The notes below the pieces were generated by a model that saw nothing but the letters and a program-made list of their open reading frames with translations, was not told the DNA's origin and made no database searches. Position numbers and translations under genes: made by a program. Below, one piece after another: positions 1 to 7,586 of a stretch of 64,000 bases of DNA (position 1 is the stretch's first letter; the number at the start of each line of letters is the position of its first letter). Source of the stretch: an uncultured Clostridia bacterium (lineage in GTDB: Bacteria > Bacillota > Clostridia > Oscillospirales > CAG-272); assembly GCA_947631765.1 (NCBI GenBank), contig CANRMP010000009.1:16507-80506 (forward strand), written 5' to 3'.

Positions 1-674
1 TTTGCAAGCTCCTCAATGTGAGTAGAACCCGCGTTTTCGTTTATATTAAGCCCGTCCGGACGGTTGTTTATCACATATGTAACAGCCCCCAAGGCGTCAA
101 ATACCGACTTTGCAATGCTCCAGGAGCTTCCGTTGGCGCAGTCAAGCCCGACGCGTATACCCTTATACGATCTTGTGGCAAGAGAAATAAGAAAGCCTAT
201 ATATCTGTTTCTGCCCATCGCGTAGTCGTATGTGATTCCGATGTTTTCCCTTTTTGCAAGGGGCGGCTCGGGCAACAGACCGTCTATATATTTTTCTATC
301 TCGTCAGTTATGCTCTCGCCGATTTTTTCGCCACCCGAGCCTATGAGCTTTATGCCGTTGTCATAAAAAGGATTGTGGCTGGCGCTTATCATAACTCCGC
401 AGTCAAAGCCCTCGGTTCTTATGACGTAAGCCACCGAAGGAGTGGTGGTGACGTGAAGCAGATATACGTCCGCTCCCGAGGAGGTAAGTCCTGCTGTCAG
501 TGCGTATTCGAGCATATAACTGCTTCGTCTGGTGTCCTTGCCGATAACGACTCGCGCCTTGCCCTCCTTTCCGAAAAGATAGCCCATGTATCTTCCTATT
601 TTAAAAGCGTGGGAGGCTGTAAGATTGCAGTTTGCCTCTCCGCGAAATCCGTCTGTGCCGAAATATTTTCCCAT
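1..674 (-). CDS. glmM: Phosphoglucosamine mutase, C-terminally truncated by window edge
   Basis: Converts glucosamine-6-phosphate to glucosamine-1-phosphate for UDP-GlcNAc and peptidoglycan synthesis in the cytoplasm. The reverse-strand translation begins MGKYFGTDGFRGEAN, the usual GlmM start, and carries the phosphoserine loop in the form ISASHNPFYDNGIK. About 224 of roughly 450 expected residues are present; the rest lies beyond position 1. The ATG at 672-674 follows a GGGAG ribosome binding site and a promoter whose -10 is at 727-732. The alternative, a general phosphomannomutase, is less likely given the GlmM-type N-terminus and phosphoserine loop. Confidence 0.9.
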   Translation of the reverse strand, partial: MGKYFGTDGFRGEANCNLTASHAFKIGRYMGYLFGKEGKARVVIGKDTRRSSYMLEYALTAGLTSSGADVYLLHVTTTPSVAYVIRTEGFDCGVMISASHNPFYDNGIKLIGSGGEKIGESITDEIEKYIDGLLPEPPLAKRENIGITYDYAMGRNRYIGFLISLATRSYKGIRVGLDCANGSSWSIAKSVFDALGAVTYVINNRPDGLNINENAGSTHIEELA

Positions 675-726
675 TGTATTGTCTCCCGTCAAAACAAGTC
701 ATAAAACAAAAAAGTATATTTGATTT

Positions 727-755
727 ATTATACAATAAAAAATACAATATTGCAA
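727..755 (-). promoter_or_regulatory. Predicted sigma-A promoter for glmM
   Basis: On the minus strand TTGCAA (750-755) is separated by 17 bases from TATAAT (727-732), about 50 bases upstream of the glmM start. The -35 element lies inside the left arm of the inverted repeat at 741-790, so hairpin or cruciform formation and promoter use could interfere. Confidence 0.55.
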
Positions 756-790
756 GAAAAAATAAGTAAATTTTTCTGCAATATTGTATT
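741..790. repeat. AT-rich inverted repeat between carboxyltransferase and glmM
   Basis: A perfect 14-base inverted repeat, AATACAATATTGCA at 741-754 and its complement at 777-790, is extended by complementary A and T tracts toward the loop. It sits 13 bases past the stop codon of the carboxyltransferase gene, where it could act as a weak terminator. It also overlaps the -35 of glmM. Confidence 0.5.
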
Positions 791-802
791 GAAATTTTTA
801 TA

Positions 803-2347
803 TCACAGCGGAATGTTGCCGTGCTTTTTGTTTGGTATCCTTTTTTCCTTATTTTCAAGCATGGCAAACGCCGAAATAATCTTCTCTCTTGTTTCCTCGG
901 GAAGGATTACCTCGTCCACAAAGCCGTGCTCGGCGGCAATATAGGGAGTCATGAACTTATCGTTGTACTCCTTGACAAGCTTTGCTCTTTCCGCCTCTTT
1001 ATCGGCGGCGTTAGCAATTGCCTTTCTGCCTATGATATTCACCGCACCCTCGGCGCCCATCACCGCAATTTCGGCAATAGGCCATGCGTAAACCACGTCG
1101 GCTCCGATTGTCTTGCTGTTCATTGCAATATACGCGCCGCCGTACGCCTTTCTCATTATAAGGCACACCTTGCCGACAGTCGCCTCCGAAAAAGCGTAAA
1201 GAAGCTTTGCTCCGTGTCTTATGATACCGCTGTGCTCCTGAGCGCTTCCGGGCATGTAAGCCGGAACGTCGACAAGAGAAAGCAACGGAATATTGAAGCA
1301 GTCGCAAAAACGAATAAATCTTGCCGCCTTGTCCGAGCTGTTGCAGTCAAGCGAGCCCGCAAGGCTTGAGGGCTGATTTGCAACTATTCCGCAGGGCTTG
1401 CCATCAAAGCGGGCAAATGCGGTAATAATATTTTTTGCAAAATTCGGCTGGACCTCGAGCAGAGAGCCGGTATCGACTATCTGATCTATAACCTCGTGCA
1501 TGTCGTAATTTTTCTTGCTGTTCTCGGGTACAATTTCTTCAAGCTTCGAAGAGCCGTCTCTTTTCTGCGGCCTTACCGTGGGAGGAAGCTCGCCGTTATT
1601 TTGCGGCAGGTAGCTGAGCAGCCGTCTGACTCCGTTAAGACATTCCTTTTCATCGGGATATACAAAATGAGCAACTCCGCTCTTTTGGGAATGTACAGCC
1701 GCGCTTCCGAGGTTGTCGGTTGTTATATCCTCGCCGGTCACAGTTTTTACAACCGCGGGACCTGTTATAAACATATAGCTGTTCTTTTCGGTCATGAAAA
1801 TGAAATCGCAAATTGCGGGGGAATAGCACGCGCCTCCCGCGCAGGGTCCGAGAATTACCGATATTTGAGGTATCACGCCCGACGCCATGGTATTTCTGAA
1901 GAAAATATCTCCGTATCCGCAAAGCGCGTCGATCCCCTCCTCGATTCTCGCTCCGCCGCTGTCATTAAGGGATATAAAGGGCGCCTTCATATCCATTGCC
2001 ATATCCATTGCGCGGCATATCTTCTCGGCGTGAGCCTGTCCCAAGGAGCCCCCGTTTACCGTAAAGTCCTGAGAGGAGACAAAGGCGAGCCTTTTGTGAA
2101 TATATCCGTATCCCACGACAACTCCGTCGCCCGGAAGCTTTTTCTTATCCATTCCGAAATCGGTCGCTTTGGACTGAACCAGAGTGTTGATTTCGGTAAA
2201 TTTTCCGTCGTCAAACAAAAACTCAAGGCGCTCTCTTGCGGTCATTTTACCCTCGCCGTGCTGTTTTGCAGCTCTCTCGGCGCCTCCGCCGGCAAGAGCC
2301 TGCGCTCTTTTGCTTTGAAGCTTTGAAATCTTCTCTTTATCCCACAT
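803..2347 (-). CDS. Biotin-dependent acyl-CoA carboxyltransferase (MmdA / PccB-like)
   Basis: A 514-residue carboxyltransferase of the propionyl-CoA carboxylase beta / methylmalonyl-CoA decarboxylase alpha family. These enzymes move a carboxyl group between biotin and an acyl-CoA. The N-terminal region has GGSLGQAHAEKICRAMD and SLNDSGGARIEEG, and the CoA-binding region GPCAGGACYSPA; the C-terminal half has AYGGAYIAMNSK. Length matches the family. The ATG at 2345-2347 is chosen because GGAGGG lies 10 bases upstream; a longer in-frame start at 2404 would fall in the promoter. No biotin carrier, biotin carboxylase or membrane decarboxylase subunit is adjacent, so the substrate and the direction of the reaction are not fixed. 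Confidence 0.88.
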   Translation of the reverse strand: MWDKEKISKLQSKRAQALAGGGAERAAKQHGEGKMTARERLEFLFDDGKFTEINTLVQSKATDFGMDKKKLPGDGVVVGYGYIHKRLAFVSSQDFTVNGGSLGQAHAEKICRAMDMAMDMKAPFISLNDSGGARIEEGIDALCGYGDIFFRNTMASGVIPQISVILGPCAGGACYSPAICDFIFMTEKNSYMFITGPAVVKTVTGEDITTDNLGSAAVHSQKSGVAHFVYPDEKECLNGVRRLLSYLPQNNGELPPTVRPQKRDGSSKLEEIVPENSKKNYDMHEVIDQIVDTGSLLEVQPNFAKNIITAFARFDGKPCGIVANQPSSLAGSLDCNSSDKAARFIRFCDCFNIPLLSLVDVPAYMPGSAQEHSGIIRHGAKLLYAFSEATVGKVCLIMRKAYGGAYIAMNSKTIGADVVYAWPIAEIAVMGAEGAVNIIGRKAIANAADKEAERAKLVKEYNDKFMTPYIAAEHGFVDEVILPEETREKIISAFAMLENKEKRIPNKKHGNIPL

Positions 2348-2382
2348 TTTATTAGCCCTCCGACACAAATATCTACCCGTAT

Positions 2383-2411
2383 ATTTTACATCTTTGTTAT
2401 ACATTTGTCAA
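2383..2411 (-). promoter_or_regulatory. Predicted sigma-A promoter for the carboxyltransferase
   Basis: Minus-strand TTGACA (2406-2411), 17-base spacer, TAAAAT (2383-2388). Transcription would begin about 30 bases upstream of the chosen ATG, supporting the start at 2347. Confidence 0.7.
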
Positions 2412-2479
2412 GTAGTAAAAGGGAGAGGTTGACAACTTGGGCGATTTTGAACGCGGCTTGATTTTCGGCTTGAAAAAAA

Positions 2480-2498
2480 TTTATCGTTTTTCGATAAA
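2480..2498. promoter_or_regulatory. Candidate operator upstream of the DUF2975-HTH cassette
   Basis: TTTATCG at 2480-2486 is repeated inverted as CGATAAA at 2492-2498, six bases before the -35 of the plus-strand promoter. Its place suggests a site for the small HTH regulator encoded downstream, but no binding data exist. Confidence 0.35.
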
Positions 2499-2504
2499 AA
2501 TATA

Positions 2505-2533
2505 TTGACAAACGTAAAAGCATGTGCTACAAT
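2505..2533 (+). promoter_or_regulatory. Predicted sigma-A promoter for the DUF2975 operon
   Basis: Consensus TTGACA at 2505-2510, 17-base spacer and TACAAT at 2528-2533, about 30 bases before the first gene. Confidence 0.7.
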
Positions 2534-2563
2534 GGTGCAAAGAAAAACAAAGGAGAAAAAATC

Positions 2564-3028
2564 ATGCTCAAAATTTCAAACAAGGCGTCCGCGAATCTCT
2601 CGCTTATTTTCTCGGGAGTGTTCATGGCGGCGCTTACTGTCATGTACTTTATAATGCCGCTTCTCATAACACGCTTTTGCGATGTGGTAAACGTTATACG
2701 ACCTGTCTCAAAGCTCGGGTATATTTATCTTGGAATTATCGGGTATCTTGTGCTTATTGTCGCGACCGCTACGGATATTTTGCTCTTTGCTCTGCTTTTT
2801 AGAGTCAAGCGTGGGCTCGTGTTCAGCGAAAGGAGCGTCGCATATATTCGTTATATATCATGGTCGGTTTTTGCCGAGGCGTTTTTGTTCTTGCTTATAG
2901 CGCCCTACAGCCTTATCGGTATATTTATTTTCATTGCGGCGTTTATGCTGGGCATGGCGCTCAGAGTTGTGAAAAACGTAATAAGCGAAGCGGTGCAAAT
3001 AAAAATCGAAAATGACTTTACGGTTTAA
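2564..3028 (+). CDS. DUF2975 family membrane protein
   Basis: A 154-residue integral membrane protein with four predicted hydrophobic segments, roughly residues 10-35, 55-80, 95-115 and 120-140. It matches the DUF2975 (YoaS-like) pattern, whose function is unknown. The ATG at 2564 follows AAAGGAG at 7-10 bases. It is followed by a YozG-type HTH gene, the usual partner of DUF2975, and by a DUF4173 membrane protein. The family assignment rests on membrane layout and this context more than on a strong motif. Confidence 0.75.
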   Translation: MLKISNKASANLSLIFSGVFMAALTVMYFIMPLLITRFCDVVNVIRPVSKLGYIYLGIIGYLVLIVATATDILLFALLFRVKRGLVFSERSVAYIRYISWSVFAEAFLFLLIAPYSLIGIFIFIAAFMLGMALRVVKNVISEAVQIKIENDFTV

Positions 3029-3087
3029 TTTTGCCTCATTTTCGAGTGTTATCTGAGTAAAACCAATGTAAAGTGAGCGTGATAAAT

Positions 3088-3300
3088 ATGCGTATTGAAA
3101 TAAATCTTGACGTAGTCATGGCAAAGCGCAAAATATCCCTTTCGGAGCTTTCCCAAAGAGTGGGGATATCGATGGCAAACCTGTCTATTCTCAAAAACAA
3201 CAAGGCAAAAGCCATACGCTTTTCAACTCTTGAGGCGCTTTGCAGAGAGCTTCAATGCTCTGTGGGCGACATTATTGCCTATATTCCCGATGATAAATGA
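3088..3300 (+). CDS. YozG-like XRE-family transcriptional regulator
   Basis: A 70-residue single-domain helix-turn-helix protein. Residues from about 10 (MAKRKISLSELSQRVGISMA) form the first helices, followed by NLSILKNNKAKAIRFSTLEAL, typical of the Cro/C1-type YozG family. There is no ligand or sensor domain. GTG codons at 3073 and 3079 would add a few residues; the ATG at 3088 is preferred because it fits the family N-terminus MRIEINLDVV. It lies 59 bases after the DUF2975 gene and is probably co-transcribed, so it likely controls this cassette, perhaps through the inverted repeat at 2480-2498. Confidence 0.8.
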   Translation: MRIEINLDVVMAKRKISLSELSQRVGISMANLSILKNNKAKAIRFSTLEALCRELQCSVGDIIAYIPDDK

Positions 3301-3387
3301 TATAAGATCAAAGCTTTTTCATGGGTAAATTAAAAAACGCCGCAAAAGCGGCAGAAAGGATGCCCCGACAAGGGACAAGGATTTTTT

Positions 3388-4974
3388 ATGGAAAACATTG
3401 ATAAGAACAAACAATTTATTAACTCCGAAGAGAGCCCGCAAGACGATATAACCAAGGAAAACAGGACACTGACAAGAAACAGAATATTTTTGCTTCTTTC
3501 AACGGTGATAATATTTCTCTTTTTTGAGCTCGGAGCCTTCGGCGGATTTAACTTAGGATATACAATTTCATATTTTGCGGTGTTTTTTCTGACAATTGTA
3601 TATCTTTATCCCGCAAGGAGCGGCGGAATTTTTCACTATATCTGCGGCGCGATGTCGCTTGTAATATCGGTTGCGTTTTCGATAAACGCAAACCTCGGCG
3701 TTAAATTTTTAAGCTTTGTCGCGGTCATTTGCCTTTACGCCATGTTCTGCGGCGGAATGAGCGGCGCGCTTATCTATGATTTTACCACCTTCAAATCGAC
3801 ATATAATCTTTTCTATATTCCCTTTTTCATGTCATGCTCCGGCGTTTGGAAAACCGGAGGTCTGCTCACCGCCAAAAAGAACAAAAACGGCAAGAGCGGC
3901 TCGGGGTTAAACCTCGGATATCTGCTTTTCGGGCTATTGCTTTCGGTGCCGCTGCTTGCAATAATTCTTCCTCTCTTAAGGTCGGACGAGGCCTTTGACT
4001 ATATCATAGGCGACATTCTCGGCGGGGTTCGGGAGTATATTCTCTGCCTTGTGCTGACCCTCCTGCTTGTTCCCTTTTTCTTCGGACTAATCTACAAGCT
4101 CAAAAATCACGACGGAAGCGAGAGAGCGCGCTATACGCGCAAAAGCGCGGGCTTTGTCAACAATTCCCTGCTTGCCGGAGTGTTTATTATGGTGAGCATT
4201 ATTTATATAGTCTTTATCTTTTCTCAGCTGGCATATTTCTTTGACGGCTTCAGAGGGCGACTGCCGCAGGGCTTCTCGCTCGCAAATTACGCAAGAAGCG
4301 GCTTTTTTGAAATGTGTTGGGTGACAATTATCAATCTTGCCGTAATTTTCGCCTCCTTTGCCGTCTGCCGTAAAAAGGACGCCGACTCCGATATGCCGCT
4401 TGTTATAAAGCTTTTTTCCGGCTTTCTCTGCTTTGTCGACCTGTTCATGATTGCCTGCGCCATGTCGAAAATGGTAATATACATCGAAAACTACGGACTC
4501 ACTCAAAAAAGAGCTGCGGTATCTGTATTCATGCTTGCCCTTGCCTGCCTCATTATTTGCCTTGTCATAAGGCTGATAAGACCGAAATTTAAATATATTG
4601 CGGTTGCCTTGACTATTTGGTCGGTAATATTTGCCGCATATGCGCTTGCCGATATGGACGGCGTTATCGCAAAATACAATATCTACGCCTACAAAAACGG
4701 ATATATATCCGAGCTTGATATCGTCACTGTAAGCGAGCTTTCGGAAAGCGCAATTCCCGAGCTTTATGGCATATATACCGACGAGAATTTTGACATAGAA
4801 ATACGCAGCGGGGCTAAAGCGGCGCTTGACAGCAAGCTCGGCGAGTATCGGAACGAGCTTGAAAATTCCGACAACAGCTTTGATTTCAGAAAGCTTAACC
4901 TTTCTCACCAAAGAGCGCTTAATACGCTTAAAGAGTATTCCAAAATTAAACCCCAAAGCAAAACGCACGGCTGA
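3388..4974 (+). CDS. DUF4173 domain-containing polytopic membrane protein
   Basis: A 528-residue protein with about a dozen hydrophobic segments between residues 30 and 430 and a polar C-terminal tail of about 100 residues. The central part (FVNNSLLAGVFIMVSIIYIV, then the AYFFDGFRGRLPQGFSLANYAR region) resembles the DUF4173 family, whose members often neighbour DUF2975 and YozG genes. Function is unknown. The ATG at 3388 is preceded by an AAGGA-like site 8-12 bases upstream. It ends just before a strong palindromic terminator and is convergent with alr. Confidence 0.78.
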   Translation: MENIDKNKQFINSEESPQDDITKENRTLTRNRIFLLLSTVIIFLFFELGAFGGFNLGYTISYFAVFFLTIVYLYPARSGGIFHYICGAMSLVISVAFSINANLGVKFLSFVAVICLYAMFCGGMSGALIYDFTTFKSTYNLFYIPFFMSCSGVWKTGGLLTAKKNKNGKSGSGLNLGYLLFGLLLSVPLLAIILPLLRSDEAFDYIIGDILGGVREYILCLVLTLLLVPFFFGLIYKLKNHDGSERARYTRKSAGFVNNSLLAGVFIMVSIIYIVFIFSQLAYFFDGFRGRLPQGFSLANYARSGFFEMCWVTIINLAVIFASFAVCRKKDADSDMPLVIKLFSGFLCFVDLFMIACAMSKMVIYIENYGLTQKRAAVSVFMLALACLIICLVIRLIRPKFKYIAVALTIWSVIFAAYALADMDGVIAKYNIYAYKNGYISELDIVTVSELSESAIPELYGIYTDENFDIEIRSGAKAALDSKLGEYRNELENSDNSFDFRKLNLSHQRALNTLKEYSKIKPQSKTHG

Positions 4975-4988
4975 TCTTATAATATTCG

Positions 4989-5035
4989 GGTCGGCACTTT
5001 TCTTTGCCGCGGCAAAGAAAAGTGCCGACCTTCTG
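4989..5035. terminator. Perfect 42-base palindrome, bidirectional terminator
   Basis: Positions 4989-5030 are exactly self-complementary (21 + 21 bases, centre GCCGCGGC), followed by a T-rich run to 5040. It separates the convergent DUF4173 and alr genes. The absence of any loop is unusual: the stem would have to open at its centre to form a hairpin. Confidence 0.8.
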
Positions 5036-5045
5036 TTTTTCTTAT

Positions 5046-6182
5046 TTAAGACTGATATATTCTCGGTATTCTCTTGCCGACGTCGCACAAAACCTCATAG
5101 CTTATGGTTCCCGTAAGAGCTGCGATATCGTCGGCGTCTATCTTGTTTTCATTCTGCCGTCCCAAAAGCACAACCTCGCAAAGCTCGCACGCCTCGGGAA
5201 TGTGACTTACGTCAACCATGAACATATCCATGCATATTCTCCCGATAATCGGCGCATATTTACCCTTTATTAAAACACGCCCTATGCCCGAGAGCAGTCT
5301 GGGATATCCGTCGCCGTACCCGACGGGTATTGTGGCAATGCGCATTTTACGCTCTGCAATAAACGCTCTGCCGTACCCTACAGCGTCCCCTTTTTCGATT
5401 TCCTTTATCTGAACTATATGGCTGTGAAGCGAGAGCGCGGGGGTGACCTTAACTATATCCCGCCTTACCTGCTCGGAGGGGTAATAGCCGTACATAAGTA
5501 TTCCGGCGCGAACCTCGGTGCCGCAGACTGTCGGCATTTGCAGTATCGCGGCGCTGTTTGAAAGAGAAATATGTTCAAATTTCAGAGAATTTTCGGCGCA
5601 CGCTTTTATGTAGTCCATGAATTTGTCTTTTTGGGCGTTTGTAAAAATTATATCCTCTTTGCTGTCGCTGTCGGAGACCGAAAAGTGCATCAGCGTGCCG
5701 TAAAGCGACAAAGAAGGAAGCTTTGCAATCTCGGCGGCAAATTGCGGAGCGTCTTTAACCGGAACGCCGATACGCGCCATGCCGGTATCCACCTTTATAT
5801 TCACAAGCGCACTTTTTCCGAGCTTTTGGGCAACACTTGAAAGTGTGAGCGCGTCGGTGTACTTGAAAATCGAGATGACTATGTCATTATTTATCATGTC
5901 GGCATACGCGTCGGGATGGCAATAGCCCAAAATGCATATGGGTTTGTCTTTTATTATCCGTCTTATAAGCAGAGCCTCCTCGGGAGTTGCTACCGCAAAG
6001 GAGCTTACAATATCCTTTACGGCAAACGCCACCTGCTCTGCCCCGTGACCGTACGCGTCAGCCTTCACCACCGCCACGGTTTTGGCTTTTCCGCAAAGCG
6101 AAGAAGATATACTTTCGATATTTTTCCTTATAATATTCAAATCGACTTTGGCATATGCACGAAAAAGTGAATAATCATTCAT
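5046..6182 (-). CDS. alr: Alanine racemase
   Basis: PLP enzyme interconverting L- and D-alanine, supplying D-Ala for peptidoglycan. 378 residues, normal for the family. The PLP-binding lysine lies in VVKADAYGHGAEQVA near residue 40, the second catalytic tyrosine region is VGYGDGYPR, and ICMDMFMVDVS is the conserved C-terminal block. Upstream in-frame ATGs at 6254 and 6257 overlap the mtaB 3' end; ATG 6182 is preferred because the protein then starts MNDYSLFRAYAKVDL, aligning with the family, and GAAGGA lies about 12 bases before it. It follows mtaB by 46 bases, so co-transcription is likely. Confidence 0.93.
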   Translation of the reverse strand: MNDYSLFRAYAKVDLNIIRKNIESISSSLCGKAKTVAVVKADAYGHGAEQVAFAVKDIVSSFAVATPEEALLIRRIIKDKPICILGYCHPDAYADMINNDIVISIFKYTDALTLSSVAQKLGKSALVNIKVDTGMARIGVPVKDAPQFAAEIAKLPSLSLYGTLMHFSVSDSDSKEDIIFTNAQKDKFMDYIKACAENSLKFEHISLSNSAAILQMPTVCGTEVRAGILMYGYYPSEQVRRDIVKVTPALSLHSHIVQIKEIEKGDAVGYGRAFIAERKMRIATIPVGYGDGYPRLLSGIGRVLIKGKYAPIIGRICMDMFMVDVSHIPEACELCEVVLLGRQNENKIDADDIAALTGTISYEVLCDVGKRIPRIYQS

Positions 6183-6228
6183 ACAGTAAAAAACATCCTT
6201 CTGTGTTTGAAAGGTTTGAAAGCGCGCT

Positions 6229-7584
6229 TTATGCGTTTGTTTTATTATATGCATCACACGGCAAAACGCAAGGGTCCTCTGTCACTTCCCCGAGCATTAC
6301 ACCCTCGCGGCACTCGGTAAGCAGAACATTTTGCATTTTTGCATGCAGCTTTTTATCGCTCTTTACCGAAACCTTTATAAAGTTTGCGGTGTGACCGAGG
6401 GAATACCCGTCCCTGTCCTCTTCAAAAAGCACGGGCATTACCCTTCCCTTGTACCTGTCAAGAAATCTGTCGCGTGAGAGCTCGCAAAGAGACAAAAGAT
6501 AGGACGCGCGGCGATTTTTTTCTTCTTTTTTTACTTGCAAAGGCATCGACTCCGCCTGTGTTCCCCGCCTTGCCGAAAACGGGAAAATATGCGCGTGGAG
6601 CAGCTCAAGAGACTCTGCAAATTCGGCGGAGGCTAAAAAATCCTCCTCGCTCTCTCCCGGAAAGCCGACAATCACGTCGGCTGAAAAGGCGGCGTCGGGG
6701 AAAGCAGCTCTTATAAGCTCCACCGACTTTTTTACCATGTCTGTATTGTATTTTCGCCTCATTGCCGCCAAGGTTTTGTCGCATCCGCTCTGAAGGGAGA
6801 GGTGAAAATGCGGGCAGAGCTTTTCGGAGCAGGAGAGCTTTTTTACAAAATCCTCCTTAAGCATTGCGGGGTCAAGCGAGCCGAGCCTTATGCGGCAAAG
6901 CCCGGGAATTTTGTCAAGGGCAAGTATCAGCCCGCAAAGGTCTGTGTTTTCAAGGTCTCTGCCGTAGTTTGAAATTTCTATCGCGGTAAGGACAATTTCG
7001 CTGTAGCCGAGGCTCACAAGCTCTTTTGCCTCATTTAGCACATCCGGCATCGGCTTTGATCTTACAGGTCCTCTTGCACGGTTTATTATGCAGTACGAAC
7101 AGCGCCCCTCGCACCCGTCGCCTATTTTGATATATGCGCGGGTACGCTCGCTGTGCCTTATATTCATCATTTCAAAGCCGGCTCCTTCAAGCGGCTGTGA
7201 TACGATATTCTTTTTTATGTTTTTTCTCTCGCTCTCGCTTTTTTTCGCATAGTCGAGAGCCGCGCGCGCCGCGAGCATTTTTTCCCTGTTTCCGCAGATA
7301 AAATCGGCTTGGCATTTTTCTGCCTTTTGGGGGTAAAGCTGGGCGAGACACCCGGTAACTATCACATACGCATCGGGATTTTTGTTCTTGGCGCGCCTTA
7401 TTATCTGGCAAGCCTTTCTCTCGCTTTCGCCCGTCACGGCGCAGGTATTTACAATATATATGTCGGCAGACTCGGAAAAGTCAAGCTCGGTAAGACCCTC
7501 TTTGACAAGAGCCTCCGAAATTGCCGTGCTTTCATAATAATTAACCTTACAGCCCAGAGTGTATACCGCAAACGTCAAACTCAT
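6229..7584 (-). CDS. mtaB: tRNA (N6-threonylcarbamoyladenosine(37)-C2)-methylthiotransferase
   Basis: Radical SAM methylthiotransferase that converts t6A37 to ms2t6A37 in ANN-decoding tRNAs. 451 residues. The N-terminal MTTase domain begins with YTLGCKVNYYES and carries further cluster cysteines (VNTCAVT and VTGCLAQ). The radical SAM domain has the CxxxCxxC motif in GDGCEGRCSYC, followed by INRARGPVRSKP. A C-terminal TRAM-like region follows residue 370. The ATG at 7584 lies two bases after the upstream gene's stop, so translation is probably coupled to the P-type ATPase homologue. MiaB is excluded by the MtaB-type GCKVNYYES. Confidence 0.92.
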   Translation of the reverse strand: MSLTFAVYTLGCKVNYYESTAISEALVKEGLTELDFSESADIYIVNTCAVTGESERKACQIIRRAKNKNPDAYVIVTGCLAQLYPQKAEKCQADFICGNREKMLAARAALDYAKKSESERKNIKKNIVSQPLEGAGFEMMNIRHSERTRAYIKIGDGCEGRCSYCIINRARGPVRSKPMPDVLNEAKELVSLGYSEIVLTAIEISNYGRDLENTDLCGLILALDKIPGLCRIRLGSLDPAMLKEDFVKKLSCSEKLCPHFHLSLQSGCDKTLAAMRRKYNTDMVKKSVELIRAAFPDAAFSADVIVGFPGESEEDFLASAEFAESLELLHAHIFPFSARRGTQAESMPLQVKKEEKNRRASYLLSLCELSRDRFLDRYKGRVMPVLFEEDRDGYSLGHTANFIKVSVKSDKKLHAKMQNVLLTECREGVMLGEVTEDPCVLPCDAYNKTNA

Positions 7585-7586
7585 AA

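Noticed and set aside
18..704. Open frame on the plus strand opposite glmM
   Set aside because: The minus strand gives an unmistakable GlmM; the plus frame is its shadow.
4087..5088. 333-codon minus-strand frame opposite the DUF4173 gene
   Set aside because: Runs through the palindrome and overlaps alr; the plus frame has the membrane pattern and ribosome binding site.
6183..6257. Longer alanine racemase start
   Set aside because: The added residues overlap the mtaB 3' end and do not align with the family.
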